Shown: positions 12,208 through 25,060 of the stretch, in pieces
Layout: each line of letters begins with the position of its first letter
Numbering within the stretch: the stretch's first letter is position 1
Assembly: GCA_951394405.1 (NCBI GenBank)
Contig: OX596334.1
Coordinates: 682,001 to 746,000, forward strand
Direction of reading: 5' to 3'
DNA length: 64,000 bases
Origin: Coprinellus micaceus
Lineage: Eukaryota; Basidiomycota; Agaricomycetes; Agaricales; Psathyrellaceae
The notes under the pieces: generated by a model
The model's input: the letters and a program-made list of their open reading frames with translations, nothing else
What the model was told of the DNA's origin: nothing
The model's database searches: none
Made by a program: the position numbers and the translations under genes

Positions 12208-13122
12208 CCTACTCCTCCTTCAAACTGCATCCCCTGCGTGATAACATCCCAAGAGGCTCTTCGAAGCGACAAACTCTACTCTGGCACGGCGAAATTCCAC
12301 CAGCTTTCGCCCTCGAGCCCGCACGTCTAAATCCACTAGCCAAGGCCGTCTCCACGTTGTTCACGCACGAAGACAACCTCTGGATACGCCGAAGATGTCC
12401 TCGACCCCCTTCCGCGTCAGAATATCCAAGGAAGCCACGACCAGTGGGTAGCGCGCTCCAGGCAAGCGAAGGTGCGGCCAGCCCGTTCCCAAAAAGCGGC
12501 TCTCTCGCACACTGTGGTGCGCCCCGCCTTCGCTAGTCGAGCAGCGCAGGGGTCTCGATGTGAGGACGAGCAAGGGGGAAGTCAGTTCGATGGGCGGATC
12601 GGTATGAAAGAAGAGCGAGGAATTCGAGTTTGTGAAGGCGGATCATGGCGCATGGTTCAACTCGAAGTATGTACCCGGCGAAGGACATTCGCAACGTGGC
12701 CGCAACTCTCATTTCACCTTCTGGACTCAGGCTCTCTACGGAGGCTTACACAAGCACCAGCGGGTGATAGGTGTGCTCAATTCCGAGCAGATGGCCATCC
12801 CGTACGACTCTGTCCGCCGTCGAAGGATGACGTACTGAAGGTGGACCGGGAAATTCAAAGGGCCACGGATTCAAGGACTCCTGATAACGAGAGGACTGAG
12901 GACTCGTTCTCGGAGTGGGGGTTGGCTCAGGGCATCCCGCACATCGTCCAGATGATCTCCCAGGGCTGCCCATACTGGTACGGGGGAATTCGGATACCCC
13001 TGCGGCCCTGGAGCGCAGTGCGAATCGCGTCGTCACGCGTTACGCAGAGGGCAACAGGGTAGCTCTTACGTCCTCTATTAGCCTGTTCCTTCCCGGCACC
13101 CCTTGACTTACGCGGGGCGTAG

Positions 13123-13624
13123 GGCAGAGAAGCCTCGTCAACCAAGACCTCAAGACCCTCCATCGCGATATTTTCCCTGACAGAGTTGTCCTCGCCAATG
13201 ACGGAAATTCATGATGGATCGAGGCATCGTATCGATCTCGAGTCGGTCCGAGTCTTCAGACCTACGGACGGAAGACTGGTGACCAAGGTGAACCACAGGT
13301 TCAACGCTCGATATATCATCTCGTAGGCTAACGTTTCCCTATCCAGGGCATCCTCATCTTCGAGCCTTCGTTTGCCCTGGCTAGCTAAAACCGCCAAGAG
13401 GAGTACGAACCTGGCTCGACCACCTACACGACCTCGAGCCATTCTTCTATCTCGAGATCAAACACGTCCGATTACGCACGCTGGGGGGTGTATATACCTG
13501 GGACGTGGATGCGCCAAGTACGGTGTACTCCGGCGAGCGCCGTATCTACGACTACGTTCCAACTTCGAGGCTCGCGTCGACCTCTGTCGAGCCGTCGTGG
13601 AAACTGGCCTGTTCAATGACGTGA
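13123..13624 (+). pseudogene. Possible decayed protein-coding fragment with one short intron
   Basis: One frame is open from 13123 to a canonical-looking 59-nt intron at 13288-13346 (donor GTGAAC, branch GGCTAACG, acceptor TATCCAG). After splicing the frame continues for 13 codons to a stop. A different frame is open from 13385 to 13624 and has a protein-like composition with alternating hydrophobic residues (for example FFYLEIKHVRLRTLGGVYTW). A single-base shift would join them. I recognise no family. It may be a broken gene or coincidence. Confidence 0.25.
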
Positions 13625-13754
13625 CCGCCCGTGAAAGGAGGGGCGGGCTCTGCATCCGGAAAGCCAGAGGGCGCGAAATGAAGGGGATAGTGTGTTGTTA
13701 ACTGGGCGGAAGGGAGGTGATGAGGAGGATAGGTGGGTGGAGTGTGTGCCTATG

Positions 13755-13947
13755 GTACGTTTATGCTCGATTCGTACTTAGTCTGCATTTCTTTCATCGC
13801 AGACCCCTTCAACGATGGGGGGATAACCGCCACGCTGTGTAATGGGGCTTTTATTTGGACCGTTTTATAAATCGTCGTTGCGCACATCCCCACTTCACTT
13901 TGGTCTTCATGTTCCCCACCGTACATCCGCTGACAATGGTCCTACAG
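13755..13947 (+). other. Intron-like segment in the gene-poor region
   Basis: It starts GTACGTTTATGC and ends CCGCTGACAATGGTCCTACAG-like, with an acceptor very similar to segment 5 at 8843-9028 (TCCTACAG). Confidence 0.4.
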
Positions 13948-14639
13948 ATTGAGAGTATTCCGAACGGTGCTTCCACCTCGTTCCAGATATCCCGCGATCA
14001 TGCACACCAATCCCTCGATCTCGAGAACGGAAATGGAAACCTCAGGTTGGGAACCTTCGAGGGTACCTTTCGTCACCATATTCAAGATCAGCCGCCCCAT
14101 TTGCGGATGCACGCCAGACGCCGTCCCTATTACCTGCCCGTCGTACAAATCTGCAGGACTGGGGGTCTCGGTCAGTGGGCTGTCTCTGGCGGGCCATTCA
14201 GTCAGTGTCCACTCCGACTTGCGGTCTCCAGCACTAAGCTCCCTGCTATGAACCGACGAGGGCGATGCCGACGCCGCGACGCCCCGTTGAAGTTTGATTA
14301 GACGTCAATTGGGCGCTCGACATCAAGGTTAGCACTAGCAGGTTCCGAACTTTGGTGGGAGTCGGGCAACACTTGGAGGTCGGGGTGATGATGGGATTGG
14401 GGGGATGGGGGGAAGGACGAGGGCGGGCGTCTATTCGAAGCAAATCCGGGCGGTGCCGTCAATTCAGTGGCGTGGGCGTTGTCCTGACGTCGTCCTCGAG
14501 GCTCTTAAGCGCCCACACGTGGAGAGCCGAAACGAGTCCTCTGGCACATCGCCCTTCCGAGCCACGAGGATGGAGGTCACTGGAAAGAGGGCGTAAAGCA
14601 GACGAGAAGGGAGAGAGTGGAAAGTGTTGGAAGCCTCCC

Positions 14640-14760
14640 AAAACTTTGGCGCTTCGGAGGGAAGCACAGCCACCGGTGAGGGCCGACGCCAACCCGATGC
14701 CCGAACGCCGATGCTCGACCTTCTCTCCTCTTGACCATGATCCTCTCCTCCCATCCACTA
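14640..14760. repeat. Partial internal copy of 8200-8290
   Basis: The run GCACAGCCAC, then CCGATG/CCGATGC-type segments, then TTGACCATGATCCTCTC matches 8206-8280, and also 49507-49585 in copy B. The gene-poor region therefore contains pieces of the large repeat unit. Confidence 0.5.
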
Positions 14761-15360
14761 GTCCCCACTTCGTATCTCCTTCCATTTGGGTCATAGCCAC
14801 GAACACTTTCCTCTACCCTCCGCTGCCGACCCCCAGCTCCCCGCCCACCCTGAGGCCAGAGTGATTGTCGTTCGGCAGCCGGTCCAAGCTCTCGCCTCTC
14901 GGAGCTCCCGACCGTGTCCCCAGAGAACATCAAGGCCCCACCCCTCTAATCTCAATGCCCTGGGTATGTCTCATGCCCGAAGAGCACCGATACCCCGACC
15001 AATGCAATGGGCGCAAACGTCCCTTAAGCACAACCCAATGTCGCGCAGACAAATCGTGGCATGCGTAGCTCTTCGCAGAACTCGCTCAGCATTGTCCAGA
15101 AGACCTTCTCTTTGCCGACCGTCGTCCTATCTCTGCCACCCCTTTCCACCTCACGACCAACGAGCCGACATCTGTCCAATGGTTGACGGTGGATGCCGAC
15201 CCCCATCTGACCTCGACAGGCGATCCATGCACCCCCACTTCGGCACCAAGACGGAAAAGGGTAGACGAGCGAGGTATCGATATGCGATGAAATATTATAC
15301 CTCGGTCGCTGGGGAGTTGGGCTTCTGGGCTCCGTGGAATTGAACCCAAGGACGCTCGAG

Positions 15361-15535
15361 GTATGTATCTACTCCTTCCCAACTCCTTTCTCCTTGTTCA
15401 TGCTATCGTCTCCTCTTTTCACCCCTTTCACGACGATCCATTGTCCCCTCGTCATCCTCACATTCCCATCGCTTCGTGCTCATTATCGTCACTCTTCTTT
15501 TGCTATCCACTTGCTGATGCTTACCTTCCTCATAG
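15361..15535 (+). other. Intron-like segment in the gene-poor region
   Basis: It starts GTATGTATCT, has a pyrimidine-rich body, and ends TTGCTGATGCTTACC and CTCATAG. It follows the same plan as the other intron-like segments. Confidence 0.35.
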
Positions 15536-16245
15536 ACATCCAAACCAGCGCTCCCCACTGCAAGGCTTTATCCCGAGGCCTATAATCTACGTTGCACCTC
15601 CTTAATCGATGAAAAGACGACGCCGCCAATCTCGATGCACTATGCCTTCACGAATGGCGGCTGCCTCCTCCCACCCAATTCCAGATACCCTGCATGCATC
15701 CTTGGACCACTCACCCACCTTCTCGCCCCATGTATCGCCTTCCACGCTCCTTCTCAATCTCAAAAGGATCGGCTCGTGCACCTCGCGAAGAGCACTCCGC
15801 CTTCTGAATCGCCTCAAGGTCTCCTCGACAAGCACGATTTTCATCAACCCACCGAGAATAAACCGGGGATAAATCTTACAACCTTGCGTCCTTTTCATGC
15901 ACTCTGATCGACGTCCCGTCACCCTTTTCCCGCCCTTTCCTCCGCTCCCGCGTTGACGAACCCGGCTCGTTGAATCCCTCGTCGAGGTACCGCGGGACCT
16001 CCAAGCGCCCACCGGCCCCGCCAGACCGACGCCGGCGGTAGGGAAGACGGAGATTGTGCAGCCGCCCTCCGCGTTTGCCTTCGTCAACCGAGCAGGGAGA
16101 GAGGTTTTGGCGTGGATGTGGTGAGGGGCTTGACGAGGGACGCGGTTGGTGGTCGGCGAAGGGAGAAAGGCGGGGGAGGTGTATTGGGGAGGGGGTGGAG
16201 GTGGGGTGTGGGCGGGTAGTGAGGGAAGCGTAGTCGTCGTATTGG

Positions 16246-16531
16246 GTACGTTCCTCCCCTATTCCCTTGTCATTTCCTACCTTATTCCCCCGTATATCGC
16301 CCCCTAAAGTAGCCTACTGTTTCGACTCTATCGCGGTGTTCCTTTGCCTGCCCCACACTCATCTATGTCCCTTCCCGACTCTTCATAGGACCTCCTGTCA
16401 CGCTTCCTTTGGAACCATCCTCGACTGTAAACTTCTTCCTTCTGATACTTGAGCTTTCCTTTCTCAACATCACCACCACCTCTATCCTCTATATCCCGCG
16501 TAGCAGTATACTGACAACTCCTCAATTCTAG
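16246..16531 (+). other. Intron-like segment in the gene-poor region
   Basis: It starts GTACGTTCCTCCCC, has a branch-like ATACTGACAAC, and ends CAATTCTAG. Its 3' part recurs at 21390-21640, where the terminal motif reads GTGCCGACAACCC. At about 286 nt it is the longest of these segments. Confidence 0.4.
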
Positions 16532-19500
16532 ATTCAACACGAGGACGACGTCGAATCGCGATGCGAGCCGAAGCTCTTTCGCTTCTCACTTGCCCGTCTT
16601 CAGCGCCTGGGCTCTGAGGATGCTCCACGATTCCGACGCTTCAACGTTTGTGAGGGTCCGATGGAGGCTGGTGGTTGACGAGTGTCCTGGTGGGGTCGAG
16701 GCGAAGAGGTTTGGGTTCTTGGCTGCAGGGTTGGTTTGGTAGGGGATCATCGATATTCCGCTGTCCTATCGTGTACGATTGTTTTTTTTTATTTTTTATT
16801 CACGATGTCAGCCCTTATCTACCGTCCTTGCTTTGTGGCCCCCGTAGCATCGCGAAGGACAGGATGAACGAGACCACATCTTCATGAGTGGCTTGTATCT
16901 TCTTGCCCAGGTTCCCTTCGGACTCCTTTCATGTTCATGACCACCTTGTTCATCCTCCGTATGAGCTCGAAAACTGGATCCTCAACACGAATTTTTCTCT
17001 ATTCCACTACCTCGTACTACCTTCCGAGCTCTGGTTCGACATTCCCCAAGTCCCAAAAGATGAGAACCGAAAAGGAAGAGGGTCGCCGCAGCGAAAGAGA
17101 ACAGAAAGGGGGTACGGGATACGGGATAGTAGAGTAGTGTGCGTCCTCCACCTCCTAAACCTCTCGGGGAGAAGGAGATGAAAGGTGGAACTCATTCAGC
17201 CTCACGACGATACGAGCGTCAAGGCGCCGACACCGAGCTTATGACAGTCGGCCGCCGCTAGCGTGGTTCGGGGTCGTCCGTACCCTGTGTGTTCCTGCTG
17301 AGGAAGGAGAGATCCATACATCTAGAAAGGGACGTCAGCGCCTTGAGGCCTGAATCGAGGGGAACAGGAGCAAGCGAAATGACAACGGGAAGTCGAAGGA
17401 TAGAAGTATGAAAGCAGAGCGAGAAAGAGGTACGAAGTAACGCAAAGCTAGGGGAATCGGAGTCGAATCCAACGGAGGAGACTACCGGGATGGTAGTGTA
17501 GGGAGAGTGAATGTGCGTACGAGAAAGGGAATGAGGCGCGTAGGCCAGAACGGGACCCAATCGTCAAAGGAGGGGAGCTTAAAACCGGAAGGAAATCGAA
17601 GGGGTGGTAGTCTAAGGGGCCCGGGAAAGGAAGGAATGAGGAAATGAAGAGTAGACGTACCAGACATGACGGCTTCGTCCCAAGCGTCGCCACAAAGGGT
17701 CTCTCTCTCCCTCTCGCATCTCCCCGTTCAGACCTTGCGAAGGGCCATCTCTTCTTTGATCACATTCCACTGCCTGACCGCAGGTGACGACGCAGTACGT
17801 CGACAGCACGCCAAACACCATCTCCCGTCTCCCCTTCCACAACTGGATCGCTGGACTGGATATGCGGAGAGGTCATTGTGATTATGGTTGAGAATCGATC
17901 GAGTTGGTCAGGGTGGGCTAGCGAGGCGGGTGAGGAGACAGTTGAATGTTCTCGTTGGGCGAGTACGTCGCTCGCAGGGGGTTGAGCAAGAGTGGAGGGC
18001 TCATCGCCAACCAAGCGGTCTGGCCTTCATCTCGAGACTTGAGGCAAGGAAGGGTGCTGGGGTCGGGGTGCTGTGGCAGATAGCGTGCCAAACACGCAGC
18101 GGTTGACCGGGCAGGTGTTAGTGCGGGTGCTTGTGTAGTATAGAAGTGGATGGGGGTGGAGAACCCGGAAGGGGCGATAATGAACGCAGAGGGTATGTGG
18201 TAGGGTCCAGTCAGAGGCGATATAAGAATAGTTGGAGGGCGGTTGAGGAAGATGATATTCCCACCGACGGGTGGAGTCGAAGAGTGGCAGATTGGACGGC
18301 CCCGGCGGAAGGGTGGTTTGAGGAGCACCCTTCGCACGTGAAATAGTGCGATCGTTGAGGCTAAACTCTCAGTGGAAGGGAGCACCAAAGGACATACCTA
18401 GGCCGTAATTGGACCCCACGGTGCCGGTCCGTCTGCTGTGCTCGAACCAAAAGGTGGCTTCGTTGGCACTGGATGTCGGTGGAACAGCGGCGAGACGACA
18501 GATTTCAGGGCGAGATGTTAGTTGAAAGGCTGCAGACCTGAGAGCACGGACGAGGGACGCGGGGTGGACGTACGTTGTTCCCGTTCCCTAATCAAATCAT
18601 AACACGCTCACCCAAGTGAGGGAGGTAGCGCCAGCGGCGAGGGAGCCCAGCAGTGCGCCAATCAGAGGAGGGCCCTGACGATTGCGGGTTCGTTAGGAGA
18701 GGTTTGCGGACTGAGGATGAAGAGGGCTTGTTGGCAGTCGTCTGCAGCCGGTTTGGAGTTATTGAGTGCAGCGCGTTTCTTCTAGTCAGAGGGTTCTTGG
18801 GCGCCGATGGCTGCCCGCTCTTGGCGTTGGGACGAAGAAGAGGCAAGAGGCGAAAACTTAAGGCGATCGCGTAAGCCACTGTATTGTGATGCCCCTATCA
18901 CGCGCGCCTAACGACAATATGCTAGAACGATCCAGAAGCTTTGGTTTGAACCTGGATTCTCAGTGAAGCGACGGCGCTGGATCCCACTGAACGGTTTATG
19001 TCTTACGACGAGCCTGGGGTCTCGGTCTATCGTGTCGTATGCAACGCAACGTCGTGTCCTAGTTGTCAGGTCGTGCGCACACCAATTATAATGAAACGGA
19101 AATGGCCGTGCGGGTCTGGAAACTTTCAGACTGACCTCCTGGGCTAAGCCGAGGGAAGGAGGAGATGGCCAAGAGTACTCTGTAGGAATTTTGCTGGTAT
19201 CGGTTCAAACTTCACCTTCAGGAATGCGTTGTTGACGACCGATTGACAGAGCCGTGGAGGCAGCTTCGATCGACATTACTTACCCAACCCAACCCGTTAA
19301 GCCGCCCTAGGCCTGGGACTGGATGGCTCTGAACCGCCCATCGAGGGAAGGTACTTGCCGCTAGGCACCTGGGGAACATTTTCTAGCCCCATGTAAGGAG
19401 GTGACCCGGAAAGCGGCGTCCAGAGTTGCTTCGACTGAACTTATCATATTATCAAGGCCGTGGTCACGACTCTCGCGATGACTTCACTTTTACAGTAGTG

Positions 19501-21389
19501 AGACAGCCCGCGTCTATGAAACGGAGAAGAATATATTGGCGTTTTACAACAGAACCACAACGCGAAGTGCGCACCTGCACCCATCGGTCATAGAGTGACC
19601 TTCGCAAACACGCCTGGCAAAAATTCATATGCCAGCTGCGTGTCGAACTGAGAGGTTCGGGCTTGATTCGAAAGGCGGCGTCCGCAGTGTACTTTGAGAG
19701 GACTGGTGATCTGAACGACCGAAAGACGGTGACCATGCTGAACATGACCGCGAATACTGGCCACCGTCGACCCTCGATTGCAGAACACGAGAGCTGGAAA
19801 GCTGATATAACAAGGATAGGAGCTAAATCCGTACCTAGTGTTCCCCTTCCACACTTTCGGAAGGTTGGCCACGCAGGTATGCAGCCTGACGTCGCGCGGG
19901 GTGCCATACCATAAACTCGTGTTGAGCTCGGACGTACACGTCCAGAATTTTGAGGGTGGACTGGAATTTCTCACTGTGTAGTACAGAGGTAAGGTATGGG
20001 CGGGTCTGGTACATTGGACTACGGTGGGGGGCATTTGAGGAACTGTGCGGTGGGAGGAGGAGGAAGAGGATTGCTCGGCGCCACTCAGACGGCGATCAAA
20101 CCAGAGGTCGGTCAACCAGACCGACTTCCATGGCTCTTTCTTCACCGACGACGACCCAGGACGACCCACATTACAAAGTGTCTTCGACCTCATCTACGTA
20201 TACCCCTGACATCCAACCTTGGTGCTCGGCGTGGTGTTCAAAGTTCACTCATGAAGAATTGGGGAGCAAGCTGGTGCAGCAAGAGGCCTGGTCCCATTCT
20301 GTCGTCCTACGTACTCCATTCAAGGCGTCCTGCTCGAGGTGCAAGTCTTCCTCCCCGTTAGTCGCATTCAGTCGAGAGTGTTCCTTGTTCGGGAAGCTTG
20401 GGACCTCTGAACAGACAGAGGGAGCGCTCAAACCTTTACAGGTGCTAGGAGGAGAAACACGAGAGCTTCTCACGACAGGCTCCATCTTTGAGAGGAGCCG
20501 CTCAGGTGATTGCTCACTTTGGGAACCACGAGCGTACCTCACGGCAGAACGAGTTTAGGGAAACGTGGAGCTACGGATTTGGGTATCGAATTTCACGGGC
20601 AAAAGAGTGAAGTCAGCTGGCCATTAACGCGACGAAAGAGCTCACCACTTCGAGCCTAGCGTAGCGTGGATTTCACAAAGTCATCCATATAAACTGGTCG
20701 CGGCATCTCCCTTTCACTCGTTGTCGAGTCGACCCAGCACGACATGCAGCCTCGCCAACGTCCGTTCTTCGTTTGTCTCGCCCTACTCTAAGCCCTCGTC
20801 GATGTCGCTATCGCATTCCCTCCATATGGATCGCTTGGAGGGCTGTCTGATCACGAGCTCAGGAACGCCGTTCGCGCCCTCGACCCCACCCTCCCTGGGA
20901 CACCTCCTGGACCGCTCATGAACAATGGGACCAAGCTCGTAAACGACCAACTTCATCCCTACCATCCGCCTGGCCCCCTGGATACCGGTGGCCCATGCCC
21001 TGAGCTGGACACTCTTGCAAACCACGGCGTATCTCGTCATTTAGGTTCATAGCATTCCTAAGAAACTGTACTAACTCTTGCGCCATTTGATAGTACCTCC
21101 CTCAGAATGGTATCTCCACCGCCGGTCAGATCGTCACCGCTGTAATGGAAGATACGTCGTCTGTGGGCGCCTTCGGTCGTCAATGAGGGGAGCCATGCTC
21201 ACTGGGACACCATCGCTCAGGGTTTAACATGGAAGTTACCGTATTCGAAGTCGAATTCGAATCTAGGTCACGGGGATGCATCGGATATTGAGAGGAGGTA
21301 CGCAAGCGGGTCGGCACTGCCTTCTGAGTTCCTGGAGTAGTTTTCCCTACTCCTCTCTTCCACAACAATTGCTTCGACTCTATCGCCTT

Positions 21390-21640
21390 GTTTGCATACT
21401 ACCCACCCTCATCTGTATCCTTGCTCACTCTTCGTAGGACCTTCTGTTACACTCCCTTTTGCACGTCGCGGTTCCTTTCTTGATATAACCTTCGACGATA
21501 GACTCATTCGTTCCGATACTTCGCTCACGTATACTTCAATCATTTCTTCCGTCGCATCACCCCACATTATCACCTCTATATTTTGCGTCGCGCGCCGCAG
21601 TGTGCCGACAACCCTGTCCCAAATCCACCACGAGCTTAGG
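21390..21640. repeat. Diverged copy of 16340-16560
   Basis: The two stretches share order and spacing of many short matches (TTTGC ... ACTCATCT/CCTCATCT, CTCTTC(A/G)TAGGACCT, CTGTCACGCTTCC/CTGTTACACTCCC, ACCTCTAT, GACAAC). Overall they look roughly 70-75% alike. They are about 5 kb apart in the same orientation. Confidence 0.5.
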
Positions 21641-22285
21641 GCTCATCAACACCCAATTCCGAGGCGAGGCGTCAACGATAAGAGTCGTCTGATCCAAAGC
21701 GATATCAGCAAGCCTACCGATTCTGCTGCCCATCCTTCCTCTTCTCGAGGGTTGTGTTGAGTCTTGACCTTGACCGAGGCTCTACGGCTTTGCACAGTTG
21801 TTGAAGGTCTGAACGTTCTCCCTTACTGACCGACAAACACTGATACAGAACTTCTAAAGGAATTGTATTCTCGCTCGCACAGAATGCCATCCATCACTTG
21901 GATGTTCGTGGATACTCGCTTCGCTCCGAATGTACCGCGTTCTGTCCCCCGCTGATCGGGCATGAGGATATCCTAAACATATGAGCATGATTTCCGACGC
22001 GTTTGAATCAAGGGTCCACCATCGAGCGAGTTATTCACACTCAGCGAAGAATGTGAAGTATGCTTCACAAAGACCTGAGAGCTCGGCGTTGAGCCAATTC
22101 AACCGTACCGGAGCCATCGACGGGCGCCTATTCTGATTTCATTCGCCGAACCAACTTGGAAGGCTGTGAAACCACGTGCCGGTCTGGCCTCGTTGCCGAC
22201 ACAAGTCTAATGCGGTGTTATCCAGCTTTGCATCGGACCACGACGACAACCGTCCAAGCGTCTCTCCCCTACGCTAGAGTTCTCG

Positions 22286-25060
22286 ATGGCCGAAGGTAGT
22301 GGCCACGGCGCAATTCGGATGGATGTGGCAGCAGGTGACGGTGCGGAGATCTTCGCCAATGCAACGGGGTGGCAGGTCAACCAGATCAACATCACCATCG
22401 TTCAGACCATGGAGAAGGAAGGTAAACCCTACTTGCCTTCTCCTCCATGAAACAGAAATAAATTTATGCTTTGCGAAGGGCTCTCCGCTGTGCTGAATCC
22501 AATCCTCGACGCATCACACACCCGGAATCTCAAGATCTCTCCCCCAAACTCTGCCTGCTTTCCCGGTACGAGGCTCAGTGTCACGCAGAACATTCGCACC
22601 TGGGCCGACAGCAGCCTTATCTTTGGCAACCACCCTCACATTCTCTGGATCTACGGCTATGCAGGGTGCGGGAAATCGGCGATCGCTCAAGAGATGGCAA
22701 CATACTTCAAGAGGAAGGGCCGGCTTGTGGGGGACTTCTTCTTCTTCCGGGGGGCGGGAGACAGAAGTAGGGCTTGGAGGCTGGCATTGACAATCGCAAG
22801 TCAACTTGCGGCAGCGATACCTGCAACGGATCCGTACATCAAGGCAGCGATCAAGGCAAACCCAGGTCTCCTCACCTCCGCAACTACCTCCTTGACCGCC
22901 CAGTTCCAGGACCTTGTCTATGAGCCTTTCAACACAGCTACCCTCGATCGATTAGCTGCTTCCGTTTGGGGAAGGCCGTTCCTCATTATTCTGGACGGAC
23001 TTGATGAATGTGCTGACCGCGATGAAGTCACTGCCCTAATTGACCAGATGATCCAATTCTTCGGCAAGAATCCACGGACCCCGCTGCGCGTCCTCATCAC
23101 AAGCCGTGTTGAGTGCCATATCCATCAACGCCTTCACTCCTCCAGCCAGGTCCGCCTCCTGGACCTTGTGAATCATACATCTGATGCCGACATTTCAACT
23201 GCAATGGATGTAGTGATTGAACAAGAGAAAAAAGGCCGCCTGTTTATTTGTGACCCATCCTGGCCATCACCTGAAGATAAGCGGAGACTGGTCAAGCACA
23301 TTGGCCGTTCCTTCATCTTCATGACCACAATCATCAAGCTACTTTTTGATCCACTCTCCAATGACGGACTTACACCAATGGACCGCCTCCCTCTTGTGCT
23401 CGGAACAAGTCCAGACTTTGATGGGCTGTACAAAACAATTCTCACCCCCTGGAAGACCATCCCACATTTCCATGACATCTTGAGCACCATTGCACTTGTA
23501 CAAGAGTCACTATCCATCTCTCAAATTGCTGACCTGTTGGAGCTCAGGACTCTTGATGTTGTCAATGTTCTTGTGAATCTTCATGCAATCATGCAGGTTC
23601 CAGGCGATGACCATTCCCCAGTCACTCTCTGGCATACCTCGCTCCGTGACTTTCTTACCTCAGAGGAGCATGCTGGCCCTTTCTTTGCACCTCCATCACA
23701 CCACTGTCACCTTGCCCTCAGAGCAATCAAAATAGCTGTCTTATCTCAGCCATCTCAGGCCCAGGGGTATTCCCAGAGCTTTGCAATTCAGCATCTTGCC
23801 AAGTTTGTCAAGACCATTGATGAAACTGTGGACCCATTTGGTGGGGAGGGTAGCACCATCATGCCGCTTCTAGAGAGGCCCCTATTCAAAAGTAAGTACA
23901 TTTCCATCCATTGCTAAAGTTGATTCACCATCCTCAAAACACTCCTAGAGGGACAGACTGCACTTGAAGTTGCCTGTCGGGCAAAGGAGTGGAACCTTGT
24001 CCAGGCTCTTGTGAATGCAGGTGCCAATGTCAACACTCAATTCCAAGGTATGCCACCAGCTCTTCCAATGACACAAGCATATTGATTTCAAGTGCCATGT
24101 ATCCAGGAGAGGAGGGTGGCATCAGGGTTGTGCTTCATGCTGCGTGTTACTACAAGGCCAAGGAAATGGTCTATTTTCTGCTGGAGAAGGGGGCTGATCC
24201 AAATGTTGTTGGTCAGTACTTTGGTTCTTTCTGGGGGGTTCTCACCACTCTGACCCCTTCTATGGCAGCTCCTCAGTCATATAATCGTAAGCCCACCTCC
24301 CACTTACTGCCATCCCACTCTGCACAGCTGACCAACCTGCCTCAGCTGATAACTGGGGCTACTATACCTTCCCCCTTGCCTGGGCTGCTGCTCAGGGAGA
24401 TGCTGACCTGGTCAACCGACTGCTTGCATGTGGTGCAGACCCCAGCTTGAAAGGTGAGTTCAAGAAGGTCTTGCTGAATGGAGTTGTGATTGAAGGTGGA
24501 TGGGTCATAGGTGGATCGTATGGGTCAGCTCTTCATGTCTGTGCAGTATATGGCAAGGATGAGGTTGCTCAAGTTCTGCTGGAACATAGGACTGATGTAA
24601 ATATCAAAAGTGAGTTTGAGCCATTGTGCCCTGTCTGGCAGAGCAAGGGTAATTGATTTTTGCAACATAGATGATATGGATTGGACTCCTCTTCACTATG
24701 CATCTCTCAATGGGCACATCAAGGTAACAAAATGCCTTCTGGAGTTCAACGCAGACCCAAACCTACAAGGTGTGTCCATCCCCATCACTGGTTTGCTTTT
24801 ATTCAAATTTGTGGGACAGATAATGGTGGGGATACCCCCCTTCACCGTGCATGCTACTGGGGGAGGGTTGCGATTGCAGAATGCCTCCTGGACCACAATG
24901 CTGATCCCAGCATAAGAAGTGAGTCTTTCCTCCTTGTATCTTTGTGTTTGCTCAAGTGTGTACTGTAGATAAACAGGGTCGAACTGCCCTCCAATGTGCC
25001 CAAAGATATGGAGGACAGAAAGTGGTTGATATGCTTCATGGGAGGGGTATCATGGAATAA
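22286..25060 (+). CDS. NACHT-ankyrin NLR-like (STAND NTPase) protein, multi-exon
   Basis: Predicted cytoplasmic STAND/NLR-type sensor: a NACHT NTPase followed by ankyrin repeats, a class thought to act in fungal non-self recognition. Proposed exons: 22286-22421, 22479-23891, 23949-24047, 24107-24211, 24269-24286, 24328-24453, 24511-24609, 24671-24769, 24820-24918, 24969-25060, giving about 761 aa. Introns are mostly 50-61 nt and all interrupt after the first base of a codon. Walker A is GYAGCGKSAIAQ near residue 105; Walker B is FLIILDGLDECAD near residue 217. The N-terminal exon encodes about 45 aa before the NACHT part. The 18-nt exon 5 is uncertain: skipping it leaves one intron, 24212-24327, in frame. 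Several ankyrin exons are exactly 99 nt, one 33-residue repeat each. There is no signal peptide or membrane segment and no internal stop. Domain identity is confident; exact ends of exons 1, 5 and 6 are less so. Confidence 0.85.

Larger units (their letters stand above)
9801..22285. other. Gene-poor region with internal repeats and intron-like segments
   Basis: About 12 kb without a convincing protein gene, complete RNA gene or mobile element. Composition resembles the large repeat unit: GC-rich, with long runs of pyrimidine bias. Smaller supportable items within it (intron-like segments, a repeat pair, a possible coding fragment) are listed separately. The longer random frames, such as about 201 codons on the minus strand at 19588-20193, match no family I recognise and overlap other open frames, so they are not called. 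Confidence 0.5.

Noticed and set aside
19588..20193. A minus-strand frame of about 201 codons, with an overlapping plus-strand frame of about 202 codons at 19950-20558
   Set aside because: No family recognised, several open frames overlap here, and no splice or start context supports a gene.
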